From Candidatus Babelota bacterium (GTDB lineage Bacteria; JAGOBX01): a DNA stretch of 6,385 bases. Made by a program: the position numbers and the translations under genes. The notes under the pieces were generated by a model that had not been told where the DNA came from, ran no database searches, and was given only the letters and a program-made list of their open reading frames with translations. Of the stretch, positions 1 to 6,374 are shown in pieces (positions within the stretch are counted from its first letter, which is position 1; every line of letters begins with the position of its first letter). The DNA lies in contig JAGOBX010000212.1 in NCBI GenBank assembly GCA_017999075.1, positions 1 to 6,385 of the forward strand, given 5' to 3'.

Positions 1-1
1 T

Positions 2-850
2 GTTGTCTGCGAAGAGTTTTGTAAAAATAAATTAATAGAACATTTGAAAAATAAAATAATGATATTGAGCGGCGGCCAGGCATTAAGAGGTTTGTATGAC
101 AGTGATTTGAAGATAATAGATAATTACGGGCCTGCTGAATGCACTGTGGTTTCTACCGCTAAAACATATAATATTGAAAATAAAAGTAAAAATATAACAA
201 TAGGAAAACCGATTAATAATGCCTTGATTTATATATTAGATAAATACAAATGTTTGCAGCCGATAGAAATAAGCGGTGAAATATGTATAGCAGGTGCAGG
301 GTTGGCGCGCGGATATTTGAATAATGAAAAATTAACAGCTGAAAAATTTATTGAATGGAATGGAAAAAGAATATACCGGACAGGAGATATCGGGAGATGG
401 AATGAAAATGGAGAAATTGAGTTTTTAGGCAGAATAGACGATCAGGTTAAAGTACGCGGATTTAGAATCGAACTTGGAGAAATAGAAATGGCTTTGTCAA
501 ACCATCCTTTAATCAGAGAAAATATAGTTTTAGCGAAAAAGTTAAAAGATGGAGAAAATGAACTGATAGCGTATTACACTTTGAAAAATCAAGAATTGGC
601 AGATAATCGAATTGGTGAATTGACTGAAAGTGAAAATTCTAATGATTTAAAAAAATTACAAAATAATATTAGTAAATCCGGAAATTTGAAATTAACAGTT
701 GGCGAGATTCGAGAATTTTTAGGAAAGACTCTTCCTTTATATATGATACCTGCGTATTTTATAGAACTTGAAAAAATGCCATTGAATTCCAGCAGTAAGA
801 TAGACAGGAAAAATCTTCCGCTTCCATCAGAAGAAGGTTTGATTAGAATC
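2..850 (+). other. Adenylation domain A1, C-terminal part only
   Basis: This domain activates an amino acid with ATP and loads it on the following carrier. Only the part from about core motif A4/A5 onward is present. Visible motifs are A5 NYGPAE (122-139), A7 YRTGD (374-388), A8 GRIDDQVKVRGFRIEL (428-475), A9 LPLYMIP (731-751) and A10 SSKIDRKNLP (791-820), with the catalytic Lys codon at 797-799. Aligned by eye to GrsA, the visible pocket positions are 299 Ile, 301 Ser, 322 Asn, 330 Val, 331 Val and 517 Lys; positions 235, 236, 239 and 278 lie upstream. The last four (N, V, V, K) match a leucine code as I remember it (DAWFLGNVVK), so an aliphatic substrate is possible but unproven. A5 has Ala where most A domains have Thr (YGPTE). 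There is an extra charged segment between A8 and A9, listed separately. Confidence 0.95.
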
Positions 851-3800
851 AGAGAATATAAGAATCCTGAAACCAAATCAGAAAAAATATTAGTGCAGAT
901 TTTAAATGAAGTTTTAGGAGTAAAGAAAATAAGTGTTTTGGATAATTTTTTTGAATTGGGCGGAGATTCTATAAAAGCAATACAGGTAATCGCCCGTTTA
1001 AATATGAAAGATTTTCATATTGAGATTAAAGATATTTTTCAATCTCCGGTCATAAAAGATTTAGCGCAAAAATTAGTAAAGAAAAAAAGAAAAATAGAAC
1101 AAATAAAAACAAGTGGAAAATCTCCCTTAACTCCAGTTCAGAAATGGTTTTTTGAACTTGAACATGGTAAAAAAGGGCATTTTAATCAGTCGTTGATGCT
1201 GGAAAGTTCAGAACGTATTGACGAAAATATTATAAAGACTGTATTGGGAAAAATAGTAGAACATCACGATGCGCTGAGAATGGTGTATAAAAAAAATGAT
1301 AATGAGATTATACAGGAATATAAAGACGAAGCTGAAATATATTTTGAAATAATGGATGTCTGCAAAATAACAGATTCAAAGAAGATAGTAGAAGAACATT
1401 GTCAAAAAATTCAATCTGGAATTAATCTTGAAACAGGGCCGTTAATGAAATGTGTCTTGTTTAGAACAGAAGAAAAAGATTTACTGCTTATAGTAATCCA
1501 TCATCTTGTGATAGACGGAGTGTCGTGGAGGATATTGCTTGAAGATTTGAATTACGGGTATAGCCTGGCATTGAATAAGGAGGAAGTAAAGTTCCCGTTA
1601 AAAACAGATTCGTTTAAAAAATATGCGGAAGAGTTAATTAAATACAGTACAACACCGCTATTATTAAAAGAATTGGAATATTGGCAGAAAATGATTGATA
1701 ATTCTGCACACGAATTTTTTAATGCTGTAATTTTATTAAAAAATATAAAAAATGAGACTTTAGTTTTAGAAAAAGAATTAACTGAAAAAATTTTGAGATC
1801 AGTTCATTTCGCGTATAATACAAAAATTAATGATATTCTGCTTGCAGCTCTTGCTGATGCATTTCATAAGAGTTTTGGAAAAGAAAATTTATTGGTTGAA
1901 CTTGAGACTCACGGCCGAGACGAAATATTAAGAGACATCAATATAAGCCGTACAATCGGCTGGTTTACTGCAATGTATCCTTTAATTCTCAAAAATTATG
2001 ATGATATATCAAAATTAATCAAAGAAACTAAAGAAGTGCTTAGGCGCGTGCCGAATAATGGAATAGGTTACTGGATATTAAAATATCTGACTCCTTATGA
2101 ACATACAAAATCCCTCCAATTTGATAAACTTCATCCGCAAGTGTTATTTAACTATTTAGGAGAAATGTCTTCGAATGAACAGTCAAAATCCATATTTGAT
2201 TTTTCACAAACAGGTTCGGGAAAAAGTATAAGCAGCGATTTTGAATTGAGGCATCCGATAGAAATTAATGCAGTTACAGTTGATAATAAAATTAATTTCG
2301 ACATTGCATATAATCCTGAAATATATTCACAACAACAAATACAATTATTTTTTGAAAATTATAAAACTGCGTTATCTGAAATTGCCGAACATTGTATTTC
2401 CAGGAATTATTCTGAAAAAACACCGTCGGATTATACAATCAAGAATATGTCAATAAGCGATTACGACATATTAAAAGATAAATACTGCGGAAATATTGAG
2501 GATATTTATCCGCTAACTTCTCTGCAGGAAGGAATGCTTTATCATTATATAGCAGATAATGCACAATCAGATATGTATTTTGAACAGACAACACTTACAA
2601 TTAATGAAGTATTAAACATCGAAAAAATAGAATACGCGTTTAATAAAATTATTAGTAGGCATAAGGCTCTGCGTGTGCGTATTGCATATAATGGATTAGA
2701 TGCGCCTAAACAGGTTGTTTTAAATAATAATTATCTTAATATTAATTATAATAATGCTAAAAATGAAACCGATATTAAACAGTTTATTGAAAATTATAAA
2801 GTTAAGGATAGAACCACAAAATTCAATTTGGAAAATGATTTGCTTTTAAGAGTTTCAGTTATTGAAACTGATGTAAGTCAATATGTAATGATTTTGAGTT
2901 TTCATCATTTAATAATTGACGGCTGGTGCAATGCAATAATTTTTAATGAGTATCAGAAAATTATGGCAGGCAAAGAAGAAGTGCTTGAACCTGCTATTGA
3001 TTATAAATTATATATAGATTGGCTGCAAAATAGAGATTATATTGCAGCTGAAGAGTTTTGGAGGGAATATCTTGATGGTTATGATACTCCCACAAAAATT
3101 GGTTTTATATATGATGAAACAAAAGATAATATATTTGCTGAAGATTCGCTTGAATTAGGCGAAGAAGAAACAAAAAAAATGATGCAGTTTACTTCATTTA
3201 ATAATATTACTGTTAACACGCTTTTAAATACTGCGTGGGGAATAGTTTTAGCAAAATATAATTTTACTTCAGACGCTGTTTTTGGAACTGTTCAATCAGG
3301 CAGACCGCCTGAGATAAAAGGTATTGAAAAGATGATGGGTCTTTGCATTAATACTGTTCCGGTCAGAATCAGGATAAATAAAAATGAATCGAATATTGAA
3401 CTGCTTAGAAGAATACAGAAAGAATCAATTTTATTGCAAGAAAACGGATATTTAAAACTGTCACGAATTAATTTTTTGAGTTCTTTAAAAAATGAACTTT
3501 TTAATCATATAATAGTTTTTGAAAATTATCCGTTTGAAATAAATGATAATGACAAGGATACCGTTTCCGGTAAAATTACGGATATTGATGTTTTTGAAAA
3601 AATTAATTATGATTTTCATATAACAGCGCATATATCTGATAAATTCAGAATTAATTTTTCATACAGTGAATCTTATTTTACAAAACAAAAAATTGAACTT
3701 TTGAAAACTCATTTGAAAAATATTTTGAATGAATTTATTAATAACCCGTCAGCAAATATTGAAAATATTTCAATATTAAGTGATTATGAAAAAAATATAT

Positions 3801-6301
3801 TTTTAAAATTCAGCAATCCGTATAAGGTTCAAAATATTCGAAAAACTGTAGTTGATTTTTTTGAAAGTAAGGTTTCGGAAAATCCGGATGCAATTGCTTT
3901 GTTGACAGTTGATAAAGAATTTACTTATAATTATATTAATTCGGAATCCAATCGATTGGCAAATTATTTAATAACGCATATGAAAGTATCGCCGGAGGAA
4001 ATAATAGCAATAGAATTGCCGCGTTCTGAAAAAATGATTATAGCTATATTAGGGGTATTAAAAGCAGGATGCGCATACCTTCCGGTTTCGTTGAATGAAC
4101 CTGAACCCAGGAAAAACAGAATGATTGAAATGGCCAAGGTAAGATATTCTATATCTGAAAATAAACAAAATAATAATAATATAGAAACAATATGTTTTAA
4201 TGAATTTCAAAAATTTGAACAGATATCAAATCCAACATTAGAAATTAAAATGAACAGCCTTGCTTATATAATTTTTACATCAGGTTCTACAGGAGAACCA
4301 AAAGGCGTTATGATAGAACATCTGAATTTATCCGATTATGTACAGACATTTTCGAGTTTTTTTAATATCAAAAACACTGATGTTGTTTTACAGCATCTGT
4401 CATATAATTTTGATGCTTCGATAGAAGAAATTTTTCCAATATTGACTCACGGAGGAAAACTTGCTCTTGCTCCATCGCTCGATGATACTACAGAATTTAT
4501 TGATTTTGTAAATAAAAATAAAATAACAGTAATTTCAACTGTGCCGGCGCTTTCAGAAATTTTTAACGAAAATGTTGAACGATTGACATCATTGAGAATT
4601 TTTATATGCGGCGGCGATACTTTGAAATATTCTTCAATTGATCGAATAATAAATTATTGTGATGTTTATAATACTTATGGCCCTACGGAAAGTACAGTAT
4701 GCGCCGCATATTTTAAAATTGAAAAAGAATATAAGAATATTCCTATTGGCAAACCGATTAATAACCGGAAAATAATTATTGTGGATCGTTTTGATAAAGA
4801 ATGTCCTGCTGGTGTTCCAGGAGAAATATTGATATCAGGCTCAGGGCTGGCGCGAGGGTATCTTAATGACGTTTTATTAACTTCTGAAAAATTCATTAAA
4901 TTGAACAATGAAATTTTTTACCGAACCGGAGATTCGGCAAGGTGGATGGAAGACGGAAATATAGAATTTTTAGGGAGAATAGATAATCAGGTGAAAATTC
5001 GTGGATTTAGAATCGAACTTTGTGAAATAGAAGCTGCTGTTTCCAAACATCCTGCTGTTAAAGACTCTGTTGTTGTTGCAAAAAAATTAAAAGGCGAAGA
5101 AAAGGAACTGGTAGCGTATTACACTTTAAAAATTGACGAGTCTGCGGATAATCGTATTGACGAACTTGCGGTTAATGAAAATTCTGAAGACCTGAAAAAT
5201 TTACAAATTCGTAAATCCGGAAATTTGAAGTCAGCAGCTGTTGAGATTCGTGAATTTTTAACAAAGTTTTTGCCTGCATATATGGTTCCGGCATATTTTG
5301 TGGAATTGAAAAAAATTCCGTTGACTGCAAGCGGTAAAATTGATAAAAAAAATTTGCCGAAACCGGTTGAATCTGAAAATTGTTTTGTTAAAAACGCTGA
5401 AACAAAGAATGAAATGTTGTTGGAAGAAGTTTGGAAAAAAGTTTTTAAAATGGATGGGATTGGTGTTAATCAGGATTTCTTTGAACTTGGAGGTGATTCA
5501 GTTAAACTTATTTCAATTGTTGCAGCTTGCCGTGGCATAGGCCTTAAAGTCACAGTTAAAGATATTCTTGAAAATAGGACAATCGAAAGGATTGTGAAAA
5601 ATATGGCTGGCGAATTCAGCGGTCTGCTGCAGATTCATAATGAATTCGGTAAAAAAAGTTTAATAGCGTTTCCTTTAATTATTGGGTTCGGTTATGCTAA
5701 TGCTGCTATGGCTGCTTATTTGAAAAAGCATACGCTTTATACTGTTGACTATAAAATATCGGATGATTTATTTGATGAATATTATAATGAAATAATTCGA
5801 GCAAATGTTGAAAAACCTTATTCTCTGTTCGGATATTCAGCAGGCGGTAATCTGGCGTTTGAATTTGCTAAATATTTGGAAATGCGCGGTGAAATGATTG
5901 AATTGTTATGGTTGTTTGATGCTCATCCTAAAACTGAAATATATGTTTCAACTAAAGAAGAATTCGATAAATTAGTTGGAGATATTCGGAAATCAGATGA
6001 TTATATTTCAAATGATGAAAAAAGAATCATTTCATTTGAAACTGAAAAACGTATCCGTGATTTATATTATAAAACATCAGAACATTATAACAATTATTTT
6101 AATAATTTGATTACAGATGGAAAAATATCCGCAGATATAATATGTATTTGCTCTCCTGAATCGGAAGTTAAGCCGGATTGGTCAAAATTTACAATGGGAA
6201 AATATGAAATTTTGAATGGTGCGGGCAAACACGAAGAAATGATGCAGTCTGAATATATAGCACAAAATTGTTCGTTTTTGAATATGCCGGATGAAAATTG
6301 A
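2..6301 (+). CDS. Non-ribosomal peptide synthetase, 3' part (A-PCP-E-C-A-PCP-TE), 5'-truncated
   Basis: This is the C-terminal part of a multimodular NRPS, a cytoplasmic assembly-line enzyme that builds a peptide on phosphopantetheine arms without a ribosome. The frame is open from base 2 and already inside an adenylation domain, so the true start lies upstream. The TTG at 44 is only the first start-like codon and falls inside the A domain fold. The 2099 visible residues give A(partial)-PCP-E-C-A-PCP-TE. Key residues (numbered from base 2) are carrier Ser323 and Ser1833, HHxxxDG at residues 500-506 (E) and 968-974 (C), A10 Lys266 and Lys1779, and TE Ser1946-Asp1973-His2077. The TE marks the end of the assembly line. 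All motifs are intact and no stop interrupts the frame, despite several 7-8 base A-runs, so the gene looks functional. The product is unknown; module order predicts a D residue followed by a final residue chosen by A2. Confidence is very high for family and domain order, low for the product. Confidence 0.97.
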   Translation, partial: VVCEEFCKNKLIEHLKNKIMILSGGQALRGLYDSDLKIIDNYGPAECTVVSTAKTYNIENKSKNITIGKPINNALIYILDKYKCLQPIEISGEICIAGAGLARGYLNNEKLTAEKFIEWNGKRIYRTGDIGRWNENGEIEFLGRIDDQVKVRGFRIELGEIEMALSNHPLIRENIVLAKKLKDGENELIAYYTLKNQELADNRIGELTESENSNDLKKLQNNISKSGNLKLTVGEIREFLGKTLPLYMIPAYFIELEKMPLNSSSKIDRKNLPLPSEEGLIRIREYKNPETKSEKILVQILNEVLGVKKISVLDNFFELGGDSIKAIQVIARLNMKDFHIEIKDIFQSPVIKDLAQKLVKKKRKIEQIKTSGKSPLTPVQKWFFELEHGKKGHFNQSLMLESSERIDENIIKTVLGKIVEHHDALRMVYKKNDNEIIQEYKDEAEIYFEIMDVCKITDSKKIVEEHCQKIQSGINLETGPLMKCVLFRTEEKDLLLIVIHHLVIDGVSWRILLEDLNYGYSLALNKEEVKFPLKTDSFKKYAEELIKYSTTPLLLKELEYWQKMIDNSAHEFFNAVILLKNIKNETLVLEKELTEKILRSVHFAYNTKINDILLAALADAFHKSFGKENLLVELETHGRDEILRDINISRTIGWFTAMYPLILKNYDDISKLIKETKEVLRRVPNNGIGYWILKYLTPYEHTKSLQFDKLHPQVLFNYLGEMSSNEQSKSIFDFSQTGSGKSISSDFELRHPIEINAVTVDNKINFDIAYNPEIYSQQQIQLFFENYKTALSEIAEHCISRNYSEKTPSDYTIKNMSISDYDILKDKYCGNIEDIYPLTSLQEGMLYHYIADNAQSDMYFEQTTLTINEVLNIEKIEYAFNKIISRHKALRVRIAYNGLDAPKQVVLNNNYLNINYNNAKNETDIKQFIENYKVKDRTTKFNLENDLLLRVSVIETDVSQYVMILSFHHLIIDGWCNAIIFNEYQKIMAGKEEVLEPAIDYKLYIDWLQNRDYIAAEEFWREYLDGYDTPTKIGFIYDETKDNIFAEDSLELGEEETKKMMQFTSFNNITVNTLLNTAWGIVLAKYNFTSDAVFGTVQSGRPPEIKGIEKMMGLCINTVPVRIRINKNESNIELLRRIQKESILLQENGYLKLSRINFLSSLKNELFNHIIVFENYPFEINDNDKDTVSGKITDIDVFEKINYDFHITAHISDKFRINFSYSESYFTKQKIELLKTHLKNILNEFINNPSANIENISILSDYEKNIFLKFSNPYKVQNIRKTVVDFFESKVSENPDAIALLTVDKEFTYNYINSESNRLANYLITHMKVSPEEIIAIELPRSEKMIIAILGVLKAGCAYLPVSLNEPEPRKNRMIEMAKVRYSISENKQNNNNIETICFNEFQKFEQISNPTLEIKMNSLAYIIFTSGSTGEPKGVMIEHLNLSDYVQTFSSFFNIKNTDVVLQHLSYNFDASIEEIFPILTHGGKLALAPSLDDTTEFIDFVNKNKITVISTVPALSEIFNENVERLTSLRIFICGGDTLKYSSIDRIINYCDVYNTYGPTESTVCAAYFKIEKEYKNIPIGKPINNRKIIIVDRFDKECPAGVPGEILISGSGLARGYLNDVLLTSEKFIKLNNEIFYRTGDSARWMEDGNIEFLGRIDNQVKIRGFRIELCEIEAAVSKHPAVKDSVVVAKKLKGEEKELVAYYTLKIDESADNRIDELAVNENSEDLKNLQIRKSGNLKSAAVEIREFLTKFLPAYMVPAYFVELKKIPLTASGKIDKKNLPKPVESENCFVKNAETKNEMLLEEVWKKVFKMDGIGVNQDFFELGGDSVKLISIVAACRGIGLKVTVKDILENRTIERIVKNMAGEFSGLLQIHNEFGKKSLIAFPLIIGFGYANAAMAAYLKKHTLYTVDYKISDDLFDEYYNEIIRANVEKPYSLFGYSAGGNLAFEFAKYLEMRGEMIELLWLFDAHPKTEIYVSTKEEFDKLVGDIRKSDDYISNDEKRIISFETEKRIRDLYYKTSEHYNNYFNNLITDGKISADIICICSPESEVKPDWSKFTMGKYEILNGAGKHEEMMQSEYIAQNCSFLNMPDEN
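584..703 (+). repeat. Extra A8-A9 segment, copy 1 (in A1)
   Basis: About 40 residues lie between the AYYTL strand and the EIREFL helix of A1, where GrsA has about 8, so roughly 32 are extra. The segment is charged and Asn/Glu/Lys-rich (ADNRI, ELTESENS, DLKKLQ, KSGNLK), with no hydrophobic core, so it is probably a surface loop or short helix. It matches the segment at 5129-5242 in A2 with a two-codon length difference. From AYYTL to EIREFL about 31 of 45 aligned residues are identical. Confidence 0.8.
878..1080 (+). other. Peptidyl carrier domain PCP1
   Basis: This carrier (thiolation) domain holds the A1 amino acid as a thioester. The motif DNFFELGGDSIKAIQ contains the phosphopantetheine attachment serine, codon 968-970, which a separate 4'-phosphopantetheinyl transferase must modify. 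The LGGDSIKAIQ form matches that of carriers placed before E domains (GrsA has the same residues), consistent with the E domain that follows. A lysine/arginine-rich linker (KKKRK, about 1079-1093) joins it to the E domain. Confidence 0.95.
1112..2400 (+). other. Epimerization domain (E)
   Basis: This domain converts the L-aminoacyl or peptidyl thioester on PCP1 to a D/L mix, from which the next C domain takes the D form. It belongs to the condensation superfamily but carries epimerase-specific motifs: SPLTPVQKWFFE at the start (1121-1156), HHLVIDGVSWRILLEDL with the catalytic HHxxxDG at 1499-1519 (second His codon 1502-1504), HGRD (1910-1921), SRTIGWFTAMYP (1946-1981), PNNGIGYWILKYL (from about 2051) and FNYLGE (2147-2164). 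The SW after HHxxxDG, the GWFTxxYP motif and FNYLG set it apart from an ordinary C domain. All expected catalytic residues are present, so it should be active. Confidence 0.95.
2495..3800 (+). other. Condensation domain (C), DCL type
   Basis: This domain forms the peptide bond between the chain on PCP1 and the amino acid on PCP2. It begins IEDIYPLTSLQEGMLYHYI; this YPLTxxQEGMLxH form, rather than the SxAQxR form of LCL domains, is what I know from C domains that follow an epimerase and accept a D-configured donor. The catalytic motif HHLIIDG is at 2903-2923, with the second His codon at 2906-2908. The E-to-C linker (about 2400-2494) has TPSD near 2421 followed by a short helix, as usual for E-C junctions within one protein. 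The DCL call rests on the first motif and on the E domain just upstream; the C-terminal boundary near 3800 is approximate. Confidence 0.93.
3850..5360 (+). other. Adenylation domain A2, complete
   Basis: This domain selects and activates the last amino acid of the peptide. Motifs in order are LKAGCAYLPV (A2, near 4060), TSGSTGEPKG (A3, 4277-4306), FDAS (A4, 4409-4420), NTYGPTE (A5, 4670-4690), YRTGD (A7, 4919-4933), GRIDNQVKIRGFRIEL (A8, 4973-5020), LPAYMVP (A9, 5270-5290) and SGKIDKKNLP (A10, from 5330; catalytic Lys codon 5336-5338). By eye alignment to GrsA the ten pocket residues are D235 (4412), A236, E239 (4424), S278 (4535), F299 (4601), C301 (4607), T322 (4673), V330 (4697), C331 (4700) and K517. 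Glu at 239 would suit a basic side chain, and seven of ten residues match a Lys code I recall from bacitracin synthetase (DAESIGSVCK). Substrate remains uncertain. After A8 it reads ELCEIE, where A1 has ELGEIE. Confidence 0.97.
5129..5242 (+). repeat. Extra A8-A9 segment, copy 2 (in A2)
   Basis: This is the A2 counterpart of the segment at 584-703: about 38 residues with ADNRI, DEL, ENSEDLK, LQ and KSGNLK in the same order. The DNA is also close to copy 1, including a shared 16-base stretch just before it (tagcgtattacacttt) and the shared aaatccggaaatttgaa near its end. Codons differ at scattered third positions, mostly CGT here where copy 1 has CGA or CGC, so the copies are related but not recent exact duplicates. 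Confidence 0.8.
5390..5610 (+). other. Peptidyl carrier domain PCP2
   Basis: This carrier receives the A2 amino acid and then the full-length peptide before release. The motif QDFFELGGDSVKLISI holds the phosphopantetheine serine at codon 5498-5500. It differs from PCP1 after the serine (VKLISI against IKAIQV), as expected for a carrier that serves a TE rather than an E domain. Confidence 0.95.
5640..6298 (+). other. Type I thioesterase domain (TE), chain release
   Basis: This C-terminal alpha/beta-hydrolase domain takes the finished peptide from PCP2 onto its serine and releases it by cyclization or hydrolysis. It resembles the surfactin synthetase SrfA-C TE as I recall it: a FPxIxGFG stretch near 5669 forming the oxyanion region, nucleophile motif GYSAGGNLAFEFA (Ser codon 5837-5839), Asp in FDAH (5918-5920), and His in GKHEEMM (6230-6232). 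The Ser-to-Asp spacing is 27 residues, as in SrfA-C (Ser80-Asp107), and Asp-to-His is 104 against about 100. The whole triad is present. Sequence alone does not tell whether it makes a lactone, a lactam or a linear acid. Confidence 0.94.
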
Positions 6302-6325
6302 AAGCCGAATTATTTTTAAAATGAA

Positions 6326-6374
6326 ATTGTAAAATGTCATGCGGTCATTTTTTTATAATGACACAATTTACAAT
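6326..6374 (+). terminator. Possible terminator / imperfect inverted repeat after the NRPS gene
   Basis: Arms ATTGTAAA (6326-6333) and TTTACAAT (6367-6374) are exact inverted repeats. Inner arms TGTCAT (6335-6340) and ATGACA (6358-6363) also pair, leaving a small bulge and a 17-base loop. An alternative small hairpin pairs AAAATG (6331-6336) with CATTTT (6346-6351) and runs into seven T (6348-6354), the layout of a weak intrinsic terminator. Its position 25-75 bases after the stop suits transcription ending there. The stems are AT-rich and the region is AT-rich overall, so chance pairing cannot be excluded; an operator for a downstream gene is another possibility. Confidence 0.4.

Noticed and set aside
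584-703. Methyltransferase domain inserted in the A domain
   Set aside because: The insert is only about 32 residues longer than in GrsA and has no SAM-binding glycine motif; methyltransferase insertions are hundreds of residues long.
589-876. Minus-strand reading frame of 95 codons
   Set aside because: It lies opposite the A1 C-terminal subdomain, whose motifs are clear on the + strand; it shows no recognisable domain and is a shadow.
2268-2456. Plus-strand frame of 62 codons in another phase
   Set aside because: It overlaps the end of the E domain and the E-C linker; its Ile/Lys/Leu-rich content is what AT-rich DNA gives by chance.
4675-4908. Minus-strand reading frame of 77 codons
   Set aside because: It lies opposite the conserved A5-A7 region of A2 and shows no recognisable domain.
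3172-5352. Frameshift at 8-base A-runs (3172-3179, 5345-5352)
   Set aside because: The frame and all flanking motifs continue unbroken through both runs, so there is no sign of an error or programmed slippage.
5340-5540. Plus-strand frame of 66 codons in another phase
   Set aside because: It overlaps PCP2, whose LGGDS motif is in the main frame; no evidence for a frameshift.
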